Origin: Treponema sp. UBA1798
GTDB taxonomy: Bacteria; Spirochaetota; Spirochaetia; Treponematales; Treponemataceae
Reading direction: 5' to 3'
Length of the DNA stretch: 15,227 nt
Assembly (NCBI GenBank): GCA_002319875.1
Contig: DCFS01000287.1
Coordinates: forward strand, 25,592 to 40,818
Part shown: positions 1 through 7,288 of the stretch, one piece after another
Position numbering within the stretch: position 1 is the stretch's first letter
Layout of the letters: every line of letters starts with the position of its first letter
The notes under the pieces: generated by a model
Databases searched by the model: none
What the model was told of the DNA's origin: nothing
The model's input: the letters and a program-made list of their open reading frames with translations, nothing else
Program-made: the position numbers and the translations under genes

Positions 1-2009
1 GCTGCTGCGAATGCTTTTACAGACTGTTCTGATGTGAACGGATTACGAAAGAACATCCGGTCAAATAAAGTTCCGTTATACTGAAATTTTTCAAGTATGC
101 CGGTAAATACTTCGGGGGTAATATATCCGGCCCCCGCCGTTTCAGGAAGTGTTTCAAGCAGCGGCCGGTCAAGGTCGCCGAGTGTCCTGCCGTATTGTTC
201 AAGGATTTCCCGTCCCCGTTTGCTCCGGCATACTCCGCAGGTTACTCCTTCTGGAGTCTTTCTTGCGATTTCCCAGAGCAGAAGGCCGTCATCGGCGTTC
301 CATACCAGACTTCTGTGATGCCGGGCCAGATTTGCAAGACTGGCCATTGTATCGCGGATACCAAGCAGGATTTCTGCCCTGTTTGTATCGAGACGCTGCC
401 GCCAGGACCGGTCGGCTCTGTCAAGCGTTGTTTCTTTTCCCCTGTCTGCAGGGCTGTAGGTAAGCTGTTCTTCTTTTTTTACGCTGCCACCCTTAAAATG
501 TGCATTTATCCACCATTCACTTATCGGATTCGGACCGTATTCCTGGATACTGCCCGCCGATGCTGTTTTTCCCGGCACAGCCGCGGGATCGTTACGCGAA
601 CCGGTAACTGCCGTATCGGTTGCCGCAGGCGTTTTTACGGGGATTCCCCCCGGGCTGCCCAGAATTGCCGCAATCTGCAGTTCCCGCCGTGAAAGTACGT
701 CTTCCCGTATCGTTTTTTCATAACCCTGATCTCCCGGTGTGTAGAAGACGCGTCCGACGAGTTCGTCTGGAAGATACTGCTGGGCGACCCAGTGGTCACG
801 GTATGCATGGGGATACAGATATCCTGCTCCATGTCCGAATCCTTCCGCATCCCGGCTTGCATCGCGCAGATGGTTTGGTACTTCGGTATCTTCTTTTTCC
901 ACCGAAGAAAGCGCATCAAAAAAGGCCATACTGCTGTTCGATTTCGGGGCCGTTGCAAGGTATAACGCCGCGTGGGCAAGATGATATCTTCCTTCCGGAA
1001 GTCCTACACGGTCGAACGCTTCGGCACAGCTTACAACAACGGTAATGGCGTTCGGATCAGCAAGGCCTGTATCTTCGCATGCTGAAATAAGCATACGCCG
1101 GAAGATAAAATCCGGATCTTCTCCTGCGCGCACCATACGGGCAAGCCAGTACATGGCAGCATCCGGATCACGTCCCCTGAGGCTTTTGATAAACGCACTG
1201 ATGATATCATAATGATAATCGCCGTCACGGTCGTAAAGGACGACCTTTTTTTGTATGGATTCTTCAGCAGCTTCTCTGCTGATGTAAATGGTCGACCCCC
1301 ATGCAGGCACCGGTGGGATCGTTTCAGGATTCCAGCGTTCAGGCGTCGTTTCTACAGCCAGCTCGAGTGCGTTCAGAAGACTGCGTGCATCACCGTTTGC
1401 CGTATCGATAAGGTGTTCAAGCGCACCTTTTTCAAATTCTACATTCCAGTGGCCGTATCCGCGTTCTGTATCCGAGAGTGCCATGTGAGCTGCTTTTTCA
1501 AGGTCTTCTTTTGTAAGCGCCTTGAGCTGGAATACCCGGCTTCTGCTTACAAGTGCTTTGTTTACTTCAAAAAAGGGATTTTCGGTAGTAGCACCAACCA
1601 GAATGATTGTACCGTTTTCCACCCAGGGAAGTAGCGCGTCCTGTTGCGACCGGTTCCACCGGTGTACTTCATCGACGAACAGAATGGTCCGCCGGTTATA
1701 CAGTTTGTAATACTCTTCCGCCTGTTTTACCGCTTCACGTATATCCTGAACACCCGTCAGTACGGCATTCAGCGTGATGAAATTACTTTTCGTATGATTC
1801 GCAATGACCCGGGCAAGCGTTGTTTTTCCTGAACCCGGGGGACCGTAGAAAATGACCGAAGACAGCTGGTCTGCAGCGATTGCCCTCCGCAGCAGCCGTC
1901 CCTTACCGACGATGTGGTCCTGTCCGATATACTCATCGAGGTTTCTCGGTCTCATGCGTGCAGCCAGCGGTTCATGTGTTTTTTTTGCTGCATCGAACAG
2001 ATCAGTCAT
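1..2009 (-). CDS. rarA: RarA/MgsA AAA+ ATPase fused to a methyltransferase-like C-terminal domain, 3' end cut by window edge
   Basis: I translated this frame by hand: 669 codons run without a stop from ATG at 2009 to the window edge. The N-terminal half is a RarA (MgsA/WRNIP1-type) clamp-loader-like ATPase, a family that acts at stalled replication forks. Walker A GPPGSGKTT is at residues 56-64, Walker B with DEVHR near 109-117, sensor TTEN at 141-144 and the arginine-finger segment SRSR near 155-158. The RarA helical region with RxxLISACEDTGLADP follows at about 305-320. Ordinary RarA ends near residue 440. Here a low-complexity linker (about 455-490) leads into an extra domain with RHHRSLVWNADDGLLLWE near 563-580, resembling the degenerate Rossmann/methyltransferase-like region of the 'RarA/unknown domain fusion' family. 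The ATG at 2009 has GGGAG at 2019-2015. An in-frame ATG at 2039 with GAGG at 2052-2049 is a real alternative adding ten residues. Confidence 0.9.
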   Translation of the reverse strand, partial: MTDLFDAAKKTHEPLAARMRPRNLDEYIGQDHIVGKGRLLRRAIAADQLSSVIFYGPPGSGKTTLARVIANHTKSNFITLNAVLTGVQDIREAVKQAEEYYKLYNRRTILFVDEVHRWNRSQQDALLPWVENGTIILVGATTENPFFEVNKALVSRSRVFQLKALTKEDLEKAAHMALSDTERGYGHWNVEFEKGALEHLIDTANGDARSLLNALELAVETTPERWNPETIPPVPAWGSTIYISREAAEESIQKKVVLYDRDGDYHYDIISAFIKSLRGRDPDAAMYWLARMVRAGEDPDFIFRRMLISACEDTGLADPNAITVVVSCAEAFDRVGLPEGRYHLAHAALYLATAPKSNSSMAFFDALSSVEKEDTEVPNHLRDASRDAEGFGHGAGYLYPHAYRDHWVAQQYLPDELVGRVFYTPGDQGYEKTIREDVLSRRELQIAAILGSPGGIPVKTPAATDTAVTGSRNDPAAVPGKTASAGSIQEYGPNPISEWWINAHFKGGSVKKEEQLTYSPADRGKETTLDRADRSWRQRLDTNRAEILLGIRDTMASLANLARHHRSLVWNADDGLLLWEIARKTPEGVTCGVCRSKRGREILEQYGRTLGDLDRPLLETLPETAGAGYITPEVFTGILEKFQYNGTLFDRMFFRNPFTSEQSVKAFAA

Positions 2010-2014
2010 GTACG

Positions 2015-2036
2015 CTCCCGTCCTGCAGACGACGGG
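2015..2036 (-). promoter_or_regulatory. Hairpin overlapping the rarA ribosome binding site
   Basis: The arms at 2036-2031 and 2022-2017 (CCCGTC and GACGGG on the minus strand) form a perfect 6-bp stem with an 8-base loop. The distal arm shares its GGG with the GGGAG Shine-Dalgarno of the ATG at 2009. If the stem forms in mRNA it would mask that site, while the upstream in-frame ATG at 2039 stays open. The stem is seen directly; any control of translation is inference. Confidence 0.4.
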
Positions 2037-2055
2037 CATCTGCAGTTTCCTCTAT

Positions 2056-2084
2056 AGTGTACCATAAAAAAAAGCATTTTTGAA
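2056..2084 (-). promoter_or_regulatory. Candidate sigma70-type promoter for rarA
   Basis: On the minus strand TTCAAA (2084-2079) is followed by a 17-base spacer and TACACT (2061-2056), each matching four of six consensus positions. The spacer contains eight T in a row. The pair lies in the 82-base gap between the MFS stop and rarA, just upstream of both possible rarA starts. Confidence 0.35.
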
Positions 2085-2091
2085 TGAGCTG

Positions 2092-3279
2092 CTATGTTCT
2101 GCTAACCGTACATTCCGTTTTATCAAATAGTAATGGTAACACGGAAATAAGTGCAAATCCGGCATTTACTTTGAATACGGCAGTAATATCAACTGCCTGT
2201 GCGGTGAACCCTGAGAGAATGGGGGATAGTACTGCGGCAATTCCGGTTACAAATGCGGCGATTGAAAAAGCTTTTTCATTTAATCTTTGATCCGGTACGG
2301 CTTTTGCTATAAGTGTATTGATTACAGGTACGGTTCCTTTTGTTACGGTACCAAGAATTACCGAAATAATCATAAGACTTGCGATATTTTTTGCAATGCT
2401 TAGCAGAAGTAACAAAACAGCCATTAAAAGTTCTGAAATAATAAAGACTGTTTTGGAATCTACTTTATCGGCTGTTTTTCCGATCACTATTTTTCCCAGC
2501 ATATTTCCTGCAAAGAATGCTCCGGTCAGAGTTCCCAGCAACATGGGGGAAGCACCTCTGTAGACAAAAAGAAAAGGGATATAAATAAAGATTGCAGAAC
2601 TGGAAAGCCCGTCAAGAAAACCGGTAACCAGTACAATGACGTATTGTTTCGTCGTATGCAAACCGTGAATGTGGTGGTTTCCTGTTTTTATTGCCGCTGC
2701 AGAAATAAAACCTTCTCTCCGGAAGACGAAAGTTAACAGGCAGAATATAGCGGCAGGCAGGCTGCCGTAAATGAATGCTGCTTTCCGCCAATGTACGAAA
2801 GAAACCAGTATTGTTACACATGCCGATATTCCGATCCTGCCGATATCTCCCATCGCAGTAAAGCTTCCCATTCTTATTCCGATATCATTTTTTTTACTGT
2901 TGTTGGCGATAATGGCAAAACTGACCGGATGAAATAATCCGAATCCTATACTTGCGATGATGAATGAGAAAATCAGGATGGAAAACGTACCGGATAACCC
3001 GACAACGAAGAAGGACAGTGCGTAAAACAGCATTGAAAACAGTAATACGTTGCAGCTACCCACGCAGCGGGATATTGAAGAGGCTGGTAATGCCAGTATG
3101 ACTCCTGCGCTGCTGAGAAGGCTGGTCAGTATGCCGACTCTGCCAAACGCAATATGTAAGTCTTTCTGTATAAACGGTAATAGCAGCGGAAGGCTTGCCA
3201 GATACCCGTCATTCATAATATGTAGAAGGACAAGCCAGTTGTAGGGCGATTTTTTGTTCGTCTGACAGGTTCCAGCCAT
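2092..3279 (-). CDS. MFS transporter, Fsr (fosmidomycin-resistance)-like
   Basis: This 395-residue inner-membrane protein is almost entirely hydrophobic, with about twelve predicted membrane segments and a polar central loop near residues 195-215, the usual 6+6 layout of the major facilitator superfamily. The N-terminal IMNDGYLASLPLLLPF region and the FGLFHPVSFA segment (about residues 112-121) resemble the Fsr subfamily, which contains proton-driven drug exporters. Substrate cannot be read from sequence. The nearest Shine-Dalgarno is a GGGGGA run about 12 bases upstream of the ATG, rather far. The gene lies 24 bases after the 2H phosphoesterase-like gene on the same strand, so the two may share a transcript. 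I am confident of MFS and less so of the Fsr-like placement. Confidence 0.85.
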   Translation of the reverse strand: MAGTCQTNKKSPYNWLVLLHIMNDGYLASLPLLLPFIQKDLHIAFGRVGILTSLLSSAGVILALPASSISRCVGSCNVLLFSMLFYALSFFVVGLSGTFSILIFSFIIASIGFGLFHPVSFAIIANNSKKNDIGIRMGSFTAMGDIGRIGISACVTILVSFVHWRKAAFIYGSLPAAIFCLLTFVFRREGFISAAAIKTGNHHIHGLHTTKQYVIVLVTGFLDGLSSSAIFIYIPFLFVYRGASPMLLGTLTGAFFAGNMLGKIVIGKTADKVDSKTVFIISELLMAVLLLLLSIAKNIASLMIISVILGTVTKGTVPVINTLIAKAVPDQRLNEKAFSIAAFVTGIAAVLSPILSGFTAQAVDITAVFKVNAGFALISVLPLLFDKTECTVSRT

Positions 3280-3303
3280 CTGTTTTATAATTCCCCCGGT
3301 ATA

Positions 3304-4029
3304 TTACTCAGCCAGCTTGAGTTCATCTTTAACCTGAAAGAAACCTTCGTATTTACCGTCTGTTATTTCCTGGAAAATATAGACCCGGTCAAAAGGTATT
3401 TTTGAATTAAGGAGTTCCTGTCCATAAGCAGCATTTAAATATGGTATGAATTCCTCAACGGACCGGTTTGATCCGTCAAAGCCGGATGCCAGCGTCAGAT
3501 GCGGACGATAATTTTCCATAACATACGGAGCTCCGTATGCTGCAATCAGTCTCCATAAATCCGGTCTGCTCTTAAACAATGGTTTATCAAATTCCGGTTC
3601 AATGGTTGAACGGAATGTCTGTATAGCGGGTAATAGTACTTTATGAATTTTTTGTAACGATGAGATCCCTGCATCATCCAATTCCAGTCCCAGAACAGTT
3701 GCTGTTTTTTCCTCATATATCGATTTTCCCTGATAATCTCCTCGTACATATCCTTGAAAACTTGAAAAAGTATACTCAATTTGATGTATATGGCGCAGGC
3801 ATTCCCTGAGTTTTTGTATGACGCCGTCATAATCTGTCGGCGTAAACAGGTCGCAGATTGTAAAATGAATCCCGAATTTATGAGCACGGCCACTAAAAGG
3901 TGCAATAATTTTATCCTGCGGAACTTCCTGCACACTGAAAGGATCATACCCGAGAATACGGGTAATTATTTCATTTTCCCTGTAGTTTTTTGGAATGCTC
4001 CCGTAAATTCCTATACGCCCATTGTTCAT
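3304..4029 (-). CDS. 2H phosphoesterase-superfamily protein, DUF1045-like
   Basis: This is a 241-residue soluble protein with the two His-x-Thr signatures of 2H phosphoesterases: H55-F-T57 in GIHFTICD and H177-L-T179 in RPHLTLA. The opening RIGIYGSIP, the ITRILGYDP segment and the position of the first HxT resemble DUF1045, a family often found near phosphonate-use genes; no phosphonate genes are visible here. The superfamily cleaves cyclic phosphodiesters or 2',5'-linked RNA, but the substrate is unknown. The frame can begin at 4098, but GGAGGA lies about 7 bases before the ATG at 4029 and the family-like sequence starts there, so the inner start is chosen. A TATACT at 4057-4052 is a possible -10 without a clear -35. 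Confidence 0.75.
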   Translation of the reverse strand: MNNGRIGIYGSIPKNYRENEIITRILGYDPFSVQEVPQDKIIAPFSGRAHKFGIHFTICDLFTPTDYDGVIQKLRECLRHIHQIEYTFSSFQGYVRGDYQGKSIYEEKTATVLGLELDDAGISSLQKIHKVLLPAIQTFRSTIEPEFDKPLFKSRPDLWRLIAAYGAPYVMENYRPHLTLASGFDGSNRSVEEFIPYLNAAYGQELLNSKIPFDRVYIFQEITDGKYEGFFQVKDELKLAE

Positions 4030-4121
4030 CAGCCTTCCTCCCATGCCTGCAAGTATACTATTCATTTTTTTAATCCGGTATGGGGTGAATCTGTACAAAT
4101 GTGTATAATTCTGATATTTAT

Positions 4122-4232
4122 TCGTGCGGAGGGTTTAATACCCCGGCCCCTGGGCCGTATGAGCGGTATTAAATCCAGACTGCGATACCTTTAGAGAACT
4201 CCATACCCCTGCCTGCAGCGGGGTTGGTGATT
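4122..4232 (+). repeat. Orphan structured repeat, copy A
   Basis: This is a 111-base intergenic element matching 9547-9661 in the same orientation. It follows TTTAT (4117-4121) and begins TCGTGC. Strand-neutral folding shows a long outer stem (TTTAATACC at 4134-4142 with GGTATTAAA at 4165-4173, extendable with flanking bases and one G-T pair). That stem encloses a hairpin CGGCC/GGCCG (4144-4148 with 4153-4157). A 21-base block identical in both copies follows at 4178-4198. A 3' hairpin CCCC-T-GC/GC-GGGG (4206-4223) and the tail GGTTGGTGATT complete it. No open reading frame fits it. It sits between the 3' end of the SSAT-like gene and the 5' end of the 2H gene. The transcribed strand is unknown. 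It may be an IS200/IS605-derived miniature element, an orphan omega-type RNA, or another non-coding RNA. Confidence 0.75.
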
Positions 4233-4300
4233 ATGACGGAAGGCGTCGAATTTTGTTTATCGGTTGAAAGTCAGCGTTATTCGTGCAGGCTGGCTGGTGT

Positions 4301-4789
4301 TCATTCTGTTGCCAGCCGGTGCAGCGTGTCACCTGCAATCCGGTATACGGTCCAGTCTTTCATTGGTTCGGCTCCAAGAGAAAGATAAAAATCGATACTG
4401 GGTTTGTTCCAGTCCAGACACCACCATTCCAGTCTTCCGCAACCGCGTTGAACGGCTATCTTTGCCAATTGCTGCAGGATCCGTTTCCCGTATCCTTTGC
4501 CTCGGAACTCCGGCATGACATACAGGTCTTCCAGGTAGATGCCGGCCCGTCCGAGAAAGGTCGAAAAGTTGTGAAAGAACAGCGCGAACCCGATTTCTTT
4601 TCCGTTGCAGACCGCAAAAATTACTTCCGCCTTACCCTTGTCAAAGATCCATTCCTGCAGCAGCTGCTCTGTTGCTATGACATCCTTCTCCATCTTTTCA
4701 TATCGGGCAAGTTCTTTTATAAAATGCAATATGAGCGGAGTGTCTTTTCGTTCCGCAAATCTGAAAAGCAGCGTTTTGCCGTTGTCCAT
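4301..4789 (-). CDS. GNAT N-acetyltransferase, SSAT (diamine acetyltransferase)-like
   Basis: This is a 162-residue single-domain GNAT. The acetyl-CoA pyrophosphate-binding loop RGKGYG is at residues 96-101, right after the beta4 strand YLEDLYVMPEF. The following EWWCLDWN, PSIDFY and LGAEPMKDWT segments are typical of the spermidine/spermine (diamine) acetyltransferase group, which moves acetyl from acetyl-CoA to polyamines or similar small amines. The exact substrate is not fixed by these motifs. Reading can also begin at ATG 4801, but GGAG (4799-4796) stands six bases before the ATG at 4789, while 4801 has no Shine-Dalgarno. The gene follows the MATE gene on the same strand, separated by a gap with a 17-bp inverted repeat. 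Confidence 0.88.
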   Translation of the reverse strand: MDNGKTLLFRFAERKDTPLILHFIKELARYEKMEKDVIATEQLLQEWIFDKGKAEVIFAVCNGKEIGFALFFHNFSTFLGRAGIYLEDLYVMPEFRGKGYGKRILQQLAKIAVQRGCGRLEWWCLDWNKPSIDFYLSLGAEPMKDWTVYRIAGDTLHRLATE

Positions 4790-4813
4790 TGTCTTCTCCA
4801 TAATTATTTATAC

Positions 4814-4860
4814 AAACGCAAACCGCTTCGTTTCCTGCTGCAGCGAAGCGGTTTGCGTTT
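4814..4860. repeat. Long perfect inverted repeat between the MATE and GNAT genes
   Basis: The arms at 4814-4830 and 4844-4860 are perfect 17-base reverse complements around a 13-base loop. The element fills most of the 98-base gap between the MATE stop and the GNAT start. Neither side ends in a clean T-run; the minus side continues GTATAAATAATTAT and the plus side TTTAAAGC. It could be a weak terminator for the MATE transcript, an mRNA-processing or stabilising stem, or a protein binding site. The pairing is certain, the role is not. Confidence 0.7.
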
Positions 4861-4887
4861 AAAGCATATCCGCTTTGTTTCTTGGTG

Positions 4888-6234
4888 TCAATTTACAGGG
4901 AGATACCGATATTTTGTGCGTTCCCGGCGGATGAGAAAGACAGCGATCAGAAAAGTTCCAAGCTCTGCAAATACAGGGGCAAACCATATTCCGCGGATGC
5001 CAAAAAGTACCGGGAGAACGACAATGCCTGCGGAAAGGAAAACGAGACTTCTCAATAGGGAAATCAGGGCAGACAGCAGTCCATTCGACAGTGCCGTAAA
5101 CAGCGAAGAAGCAAATATATTGAACCCGCAGAAAAGAAAGGCTACAGGAACAATGTAAAATCCGTCGCGGGTAATTCTGTAGACTTCAGTCCCGGCCGGA
5201 GAAAAAACAGCAGCAAGATACGGCCCTCCAGTCCATGCTCCCAGGAAAACCGTCACTGATATGATTGCGATAACCTGACAACAGAGGGAAAACATACGCT
5301 GAAGCTGCTGATTATTCTGGCTTCCATAATTATAACTGAATACCGGAGCAACGCCCATTGAAAATCCTATAAAGAATGTTGAAAAAAGAAACAGTGAATA
5401 AATAATAATGGTAATCGCTGCGACGCCGGTTTCCTGAAGGTATTTCATCATGATAGTATTGAAAAGAAATGTCGTTACTGCAGAGGAAAGCTGCCCTGTC
5501 ATTTCCGACGAACCATTGAACAGACTTTCGCCGAGAACAGCAGGATTGAATCGGGGTGGTACGAAATAAAGATCGGCTGCCGTATTCCGCAGAAAGAAAA
5601 ACAGACCGAATACAACAGGGATCAGATATCCCATGCCTGTCGCCAGTGCAGCTCCACGGATACCCATTTTCATGGGCCCCATGAAGATGAAATCGAATAA
5701 CGCATTGACTATACCTGCACAAAAACCGGTAGTGAAACCCAGCTTCGGTCTGCCAGCGGCAATAAAAAATACTGAAAAAAAGACCTGCAGCATGTTGGCT
5801 GGTGTAAATACCAGCAGTGTTGAAAGATACTCTTCTGCATCCTTTACAAGCAGGTTACTTGCACCGAGCGTACGGATCACCGGTCTGATAAACACCAGAG
5901 CGGTAATGCCTATAAGTATACCGGCAATCACTGTGGTAAGTACCAGCATCGTGAAATCTCTCCGTGCTTCATCCTGCTGTCCGCTGCCGAGTTTGCGGAC
6001 GATGATAGCACTTCCGCCTGTAGCAAGCATCGTTCCCAGTCCGACAATAAGACTGATTACCGGTGTGACAATATTCAGTGCTGCCAGCGCGATCTGTCCT
6101 GCCATCCGGAAAATAAAAACAGAGTCCACAATAGTATACAGACCCATGAAGATCATCATGGCGATAGAAGGAAATGCAAAGTGCAGCAGAGAGCGCATAG
6201 TATACTGCCTTGCAAGCAGGTTGTGTTCATTCAT
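4888..6234 (-). CDS. MATE family multidrug efflux transporter
   Basis: This 448-residue membrane protein has about twelve predicted hydrophobic segments and the internal two-fold repeat of the MATE family (cation/drug antiporters of the cytoplasmic membrane). Diagnostic segments include FPSIAMMIFMGLYTIVDSVFI near residues 19-40, LGTMLATGGSAIIVRKLG near 71-88, and the matching second-half segment FIGFSMGVAPVFSYNYGS. It most resembles the MepA/DinF-type bacterial branch. Shine-Dalgarno GGAG lies ten bases before the ATG. The gene begins only 20 bases after the stop of the AraC-GNAT regulator on the same strand, which strongly suggests one transcript and regulator-controlled efflux. The exported compound is unknown. 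Confidence 0.93.
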   Translation of the reverse strand: MNEHNLLARQYTMRSLLHFAFPSIAMMIFMGLYTIVDSVFIFRMAGQIALAALNIVTPVISLIVGLGTMLATGGSAIIVRKLGSGQQDEARRDFTMLVLTTVIAGILIGITALVFIRPVIRTLGASNLLVKDAEEYLSTLLVFTPANMLQVFFSVFFIAAGRPKLGFTTGFCAGIVNALFDFIFMGPMKMGIRGAALATGMGYLIPVVFGLFFFLRNTAADLYFVPPRFNPAVLGESLFNGSSEMTGQLSSAVTTFLFNTIMMKYLQETGVAAITIIIYSLFLFSTFFIGFSMGVAPVFSYNYGSQNNQQLQRMFSLCCQVIAIISVTVFLGAWTGGPYLAAVFSPAGTEVYRITRDGFYIVPVAFLFCGFNIFASSLFTALSNGLLSALISLLRSLVFLSAGIVVLPVLFGIRGIWFAPVFAELGTFLIAVFLIRRERTKYRYLPVN

Positions 6235-6254
6235 ACGTACTAATCTCCTGTATT

Positions 6255-7091
6255 TTAAGAATGCAGCAAAAACTTCTGTGTGGGATAACCGAATTCTACG
6301 GACAGTTCCGATTCCGTGAATCCGAGAGCTTTTACGGTTCCTCTGTGCCCGGTATCGGCTTTATCGCCTTCCCGATAGGTAGAAATGGAAATATATTCTC
6401 TGTCAGGCATGAGTTTACGGATAGTGGTATCAAGCAGCATCCGGTCAATACCGTATTTCCGGTATAACGGATGCACTCCCAGAAAATCGATGCTTCCGGA
6501 AGATGGAGAGAAAAGCAGAATCCCGGCTGCGGTTTCGCTATCCTTGAGTATCAGTGCCTGCCGCTGATAAATATAGTTTTTGAGTACTCCCCGGTATTCT
6601 TGTTCATATAAAGCCGGAAATCCGTCAATGACAAGACGGACAAGATCCATCCAGAGGGGAATATCTGCTTCTGTCGCAAGTTGAGTTGTAAATGCAGGAA
6701 TCCTGTTATGATTTTTCAGATTTGAGTAGTTTTTGTTGAACTCAAAGGGCAGCTGCAGCGGATAGAACATCCGGCGTTTACGGAATTCAAGCGGAGTCTG
6801 TTTATACAGTGCTGTGAAAACTTTTGTAAAAGACTGTTGTGTCTCATAGCCTGCCGACAGTGCTGTTTCCAGAATTGATTTTTCCGAGCAAGTCAGCAGC
6901 CTGGCGGCCTCCGTCAGCTGCCGGCGCCGCAGATAGTTATGAATCGTAAGCCCTGTAAGGGCGGAGAATGTCCGGTGCAGATAGTACGGTGAAAAATGCT
7001 GTGAGCCGGCAATCCTGCTGAGGCACAACCTGCCGGACAGATGAGTTTCAATATAGTCAATGACATGTGTTATTTTTTCGATATCCTGCAT
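6255..7091 (-). CDS. AraC-family regulator fused to a C-terminal GNAT-like domain
   Basis: This is a 278-residue two-domain protein. Residues 1-106 form an AraC-type DNA-binding domain with two helix-turn-helix motifs: LSRIAGSQHFSPYYLHRTFS near 24-43 and ETALSAGYETQQSFTKVF near 75-92, then the conserved TPLEFRK. After a short linker, residues 135-278 form a GNAT fold with DFLGVHPLYRKYGIDRMLL at 202-220. The acetyl-CoA loop is degenerate: RKYGID lacks the final glycine of the usual RxxGxG/A, so the domain may sense a ligand rather than catalyse. AGGGG sits seven bases before the ATG. The MATE gene follows after 20 bases, so this protein probably controls its own operon. The role in drug sensing is inference. 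Confidence 0.88.
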   Translation of the reverse strand: MQDIEKITHVIDYIETHLSGRLCLSRIAGSQHFSPYYLHRTFSALTGLTIHNYLRRRQLTEAARLLTCSEKSILETALSAGYETQQSFTKVFTALYKQTPLEFRKRRMFYPLQLPFEFNKNYSNLKNHNRIPAFTTQLATEADIPLWMDLVRLVIDGFPALYEQEYRGVLKNYIYQRQALILKDSETAAGILLFSPSSGSIDFLGVHPLYRKYGIDRMLLDTTIRKLMPDREYISISTYREGDKADTGHRGTVKALGFTESELSVEFGYPTQKFLLHS

Positions 7092-7196
7092 GGGAAACCC
7101 CTGTTTTATGCAATGATATCTTATTTTTCCGCTTTTGTTTTATCCGTTTTTGCTGTTTTGCAAATAGTAGCGTACCGGTTGTATATATTTTTGAAT

Positions 7197-7227
7197 ATAT
7201 AAGCAGACTTCTGTTCATACGCGTCAA
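7197..7227 (-). promoter_or_regulatory. Candidate promoter for the AraC-GNAT / MATE operon
   Basis: On the minus strand TTGACG (7227-7222) is followed after 19 bases by TTATAT (7202-7197); an overlapping TATATT is at 7199-7194. The -35 is good and the spacer is long, a layout seen in activator-dependent promoters. A 10-bp inverted repeat lies directly upstream (7229-7261). It would leave a leader of roughly 100 bases before the ATG at 7091. Confidence 0.3.
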
Positions 7228-7228
7228 A

Positions 7229-7261
7229 CTGCTGCACAATGAATAATGCACTGTGCAGCAG
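7229..7261. repeat. Inverted repeat downstream of the MCP gene and upstream of the AraC-GNAT promoter
   Basis: CTGCTGCACA (7229-7238) and TGTGCAGCAG (7252-7261) are perfect 10-base inverted arms around a 13-base loop. The element follows the chemoreceptor stop by 27 bases and abuts the candidate -35 of the AraC-GNAT operon. There is no T-run on either side long enough for a classic intrinsic terminator. It could be a transcript-ending stem or an operator for the AraC-type protein. Confidence 0.55.
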
Positions 7262-7288
7262 GCCTTTCAGTATAGAGAATTGTCAGTA

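Noticed and set aside
635..979. Minus-strand frame of 114 codons
   Set aside because: It is another frame within the RarA fusion, which reads through without a stop and has clear AAA+ motifs.
2062..2081. T-run on the minus strand after the MFS gene as an intrinsic terminator
   Set aside because: Eight T are present but there is no GC-rich stem before them, only AAAAA-TGC-TTTTT; it fits better as a promoter spacer.
4283..5158. Long plus-strand open frame of 291 codons
   Set aside because: It lies opposite the SSAT-like GNAT and the end of the MATE gene and crosses the 17-bp inverted repeat; its product has no recognisable domain, while the minus-strand proteins are clear family members.
5633..6319. 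Plus-strand open frame of 228 codons
   Set aside because: It is antisense to the MATE gene; its Ser/Thr/Ile-rich product is the usual mirror of membrane-protein codons.
7057..7251. Minus-strand frame of 64 codons upstream of the AraC-GNAT gene
   Set aside because: It overlaps the regulator start, has no family features, has a Lys-rich low-complexity product and covers the leader and candidate promoter.
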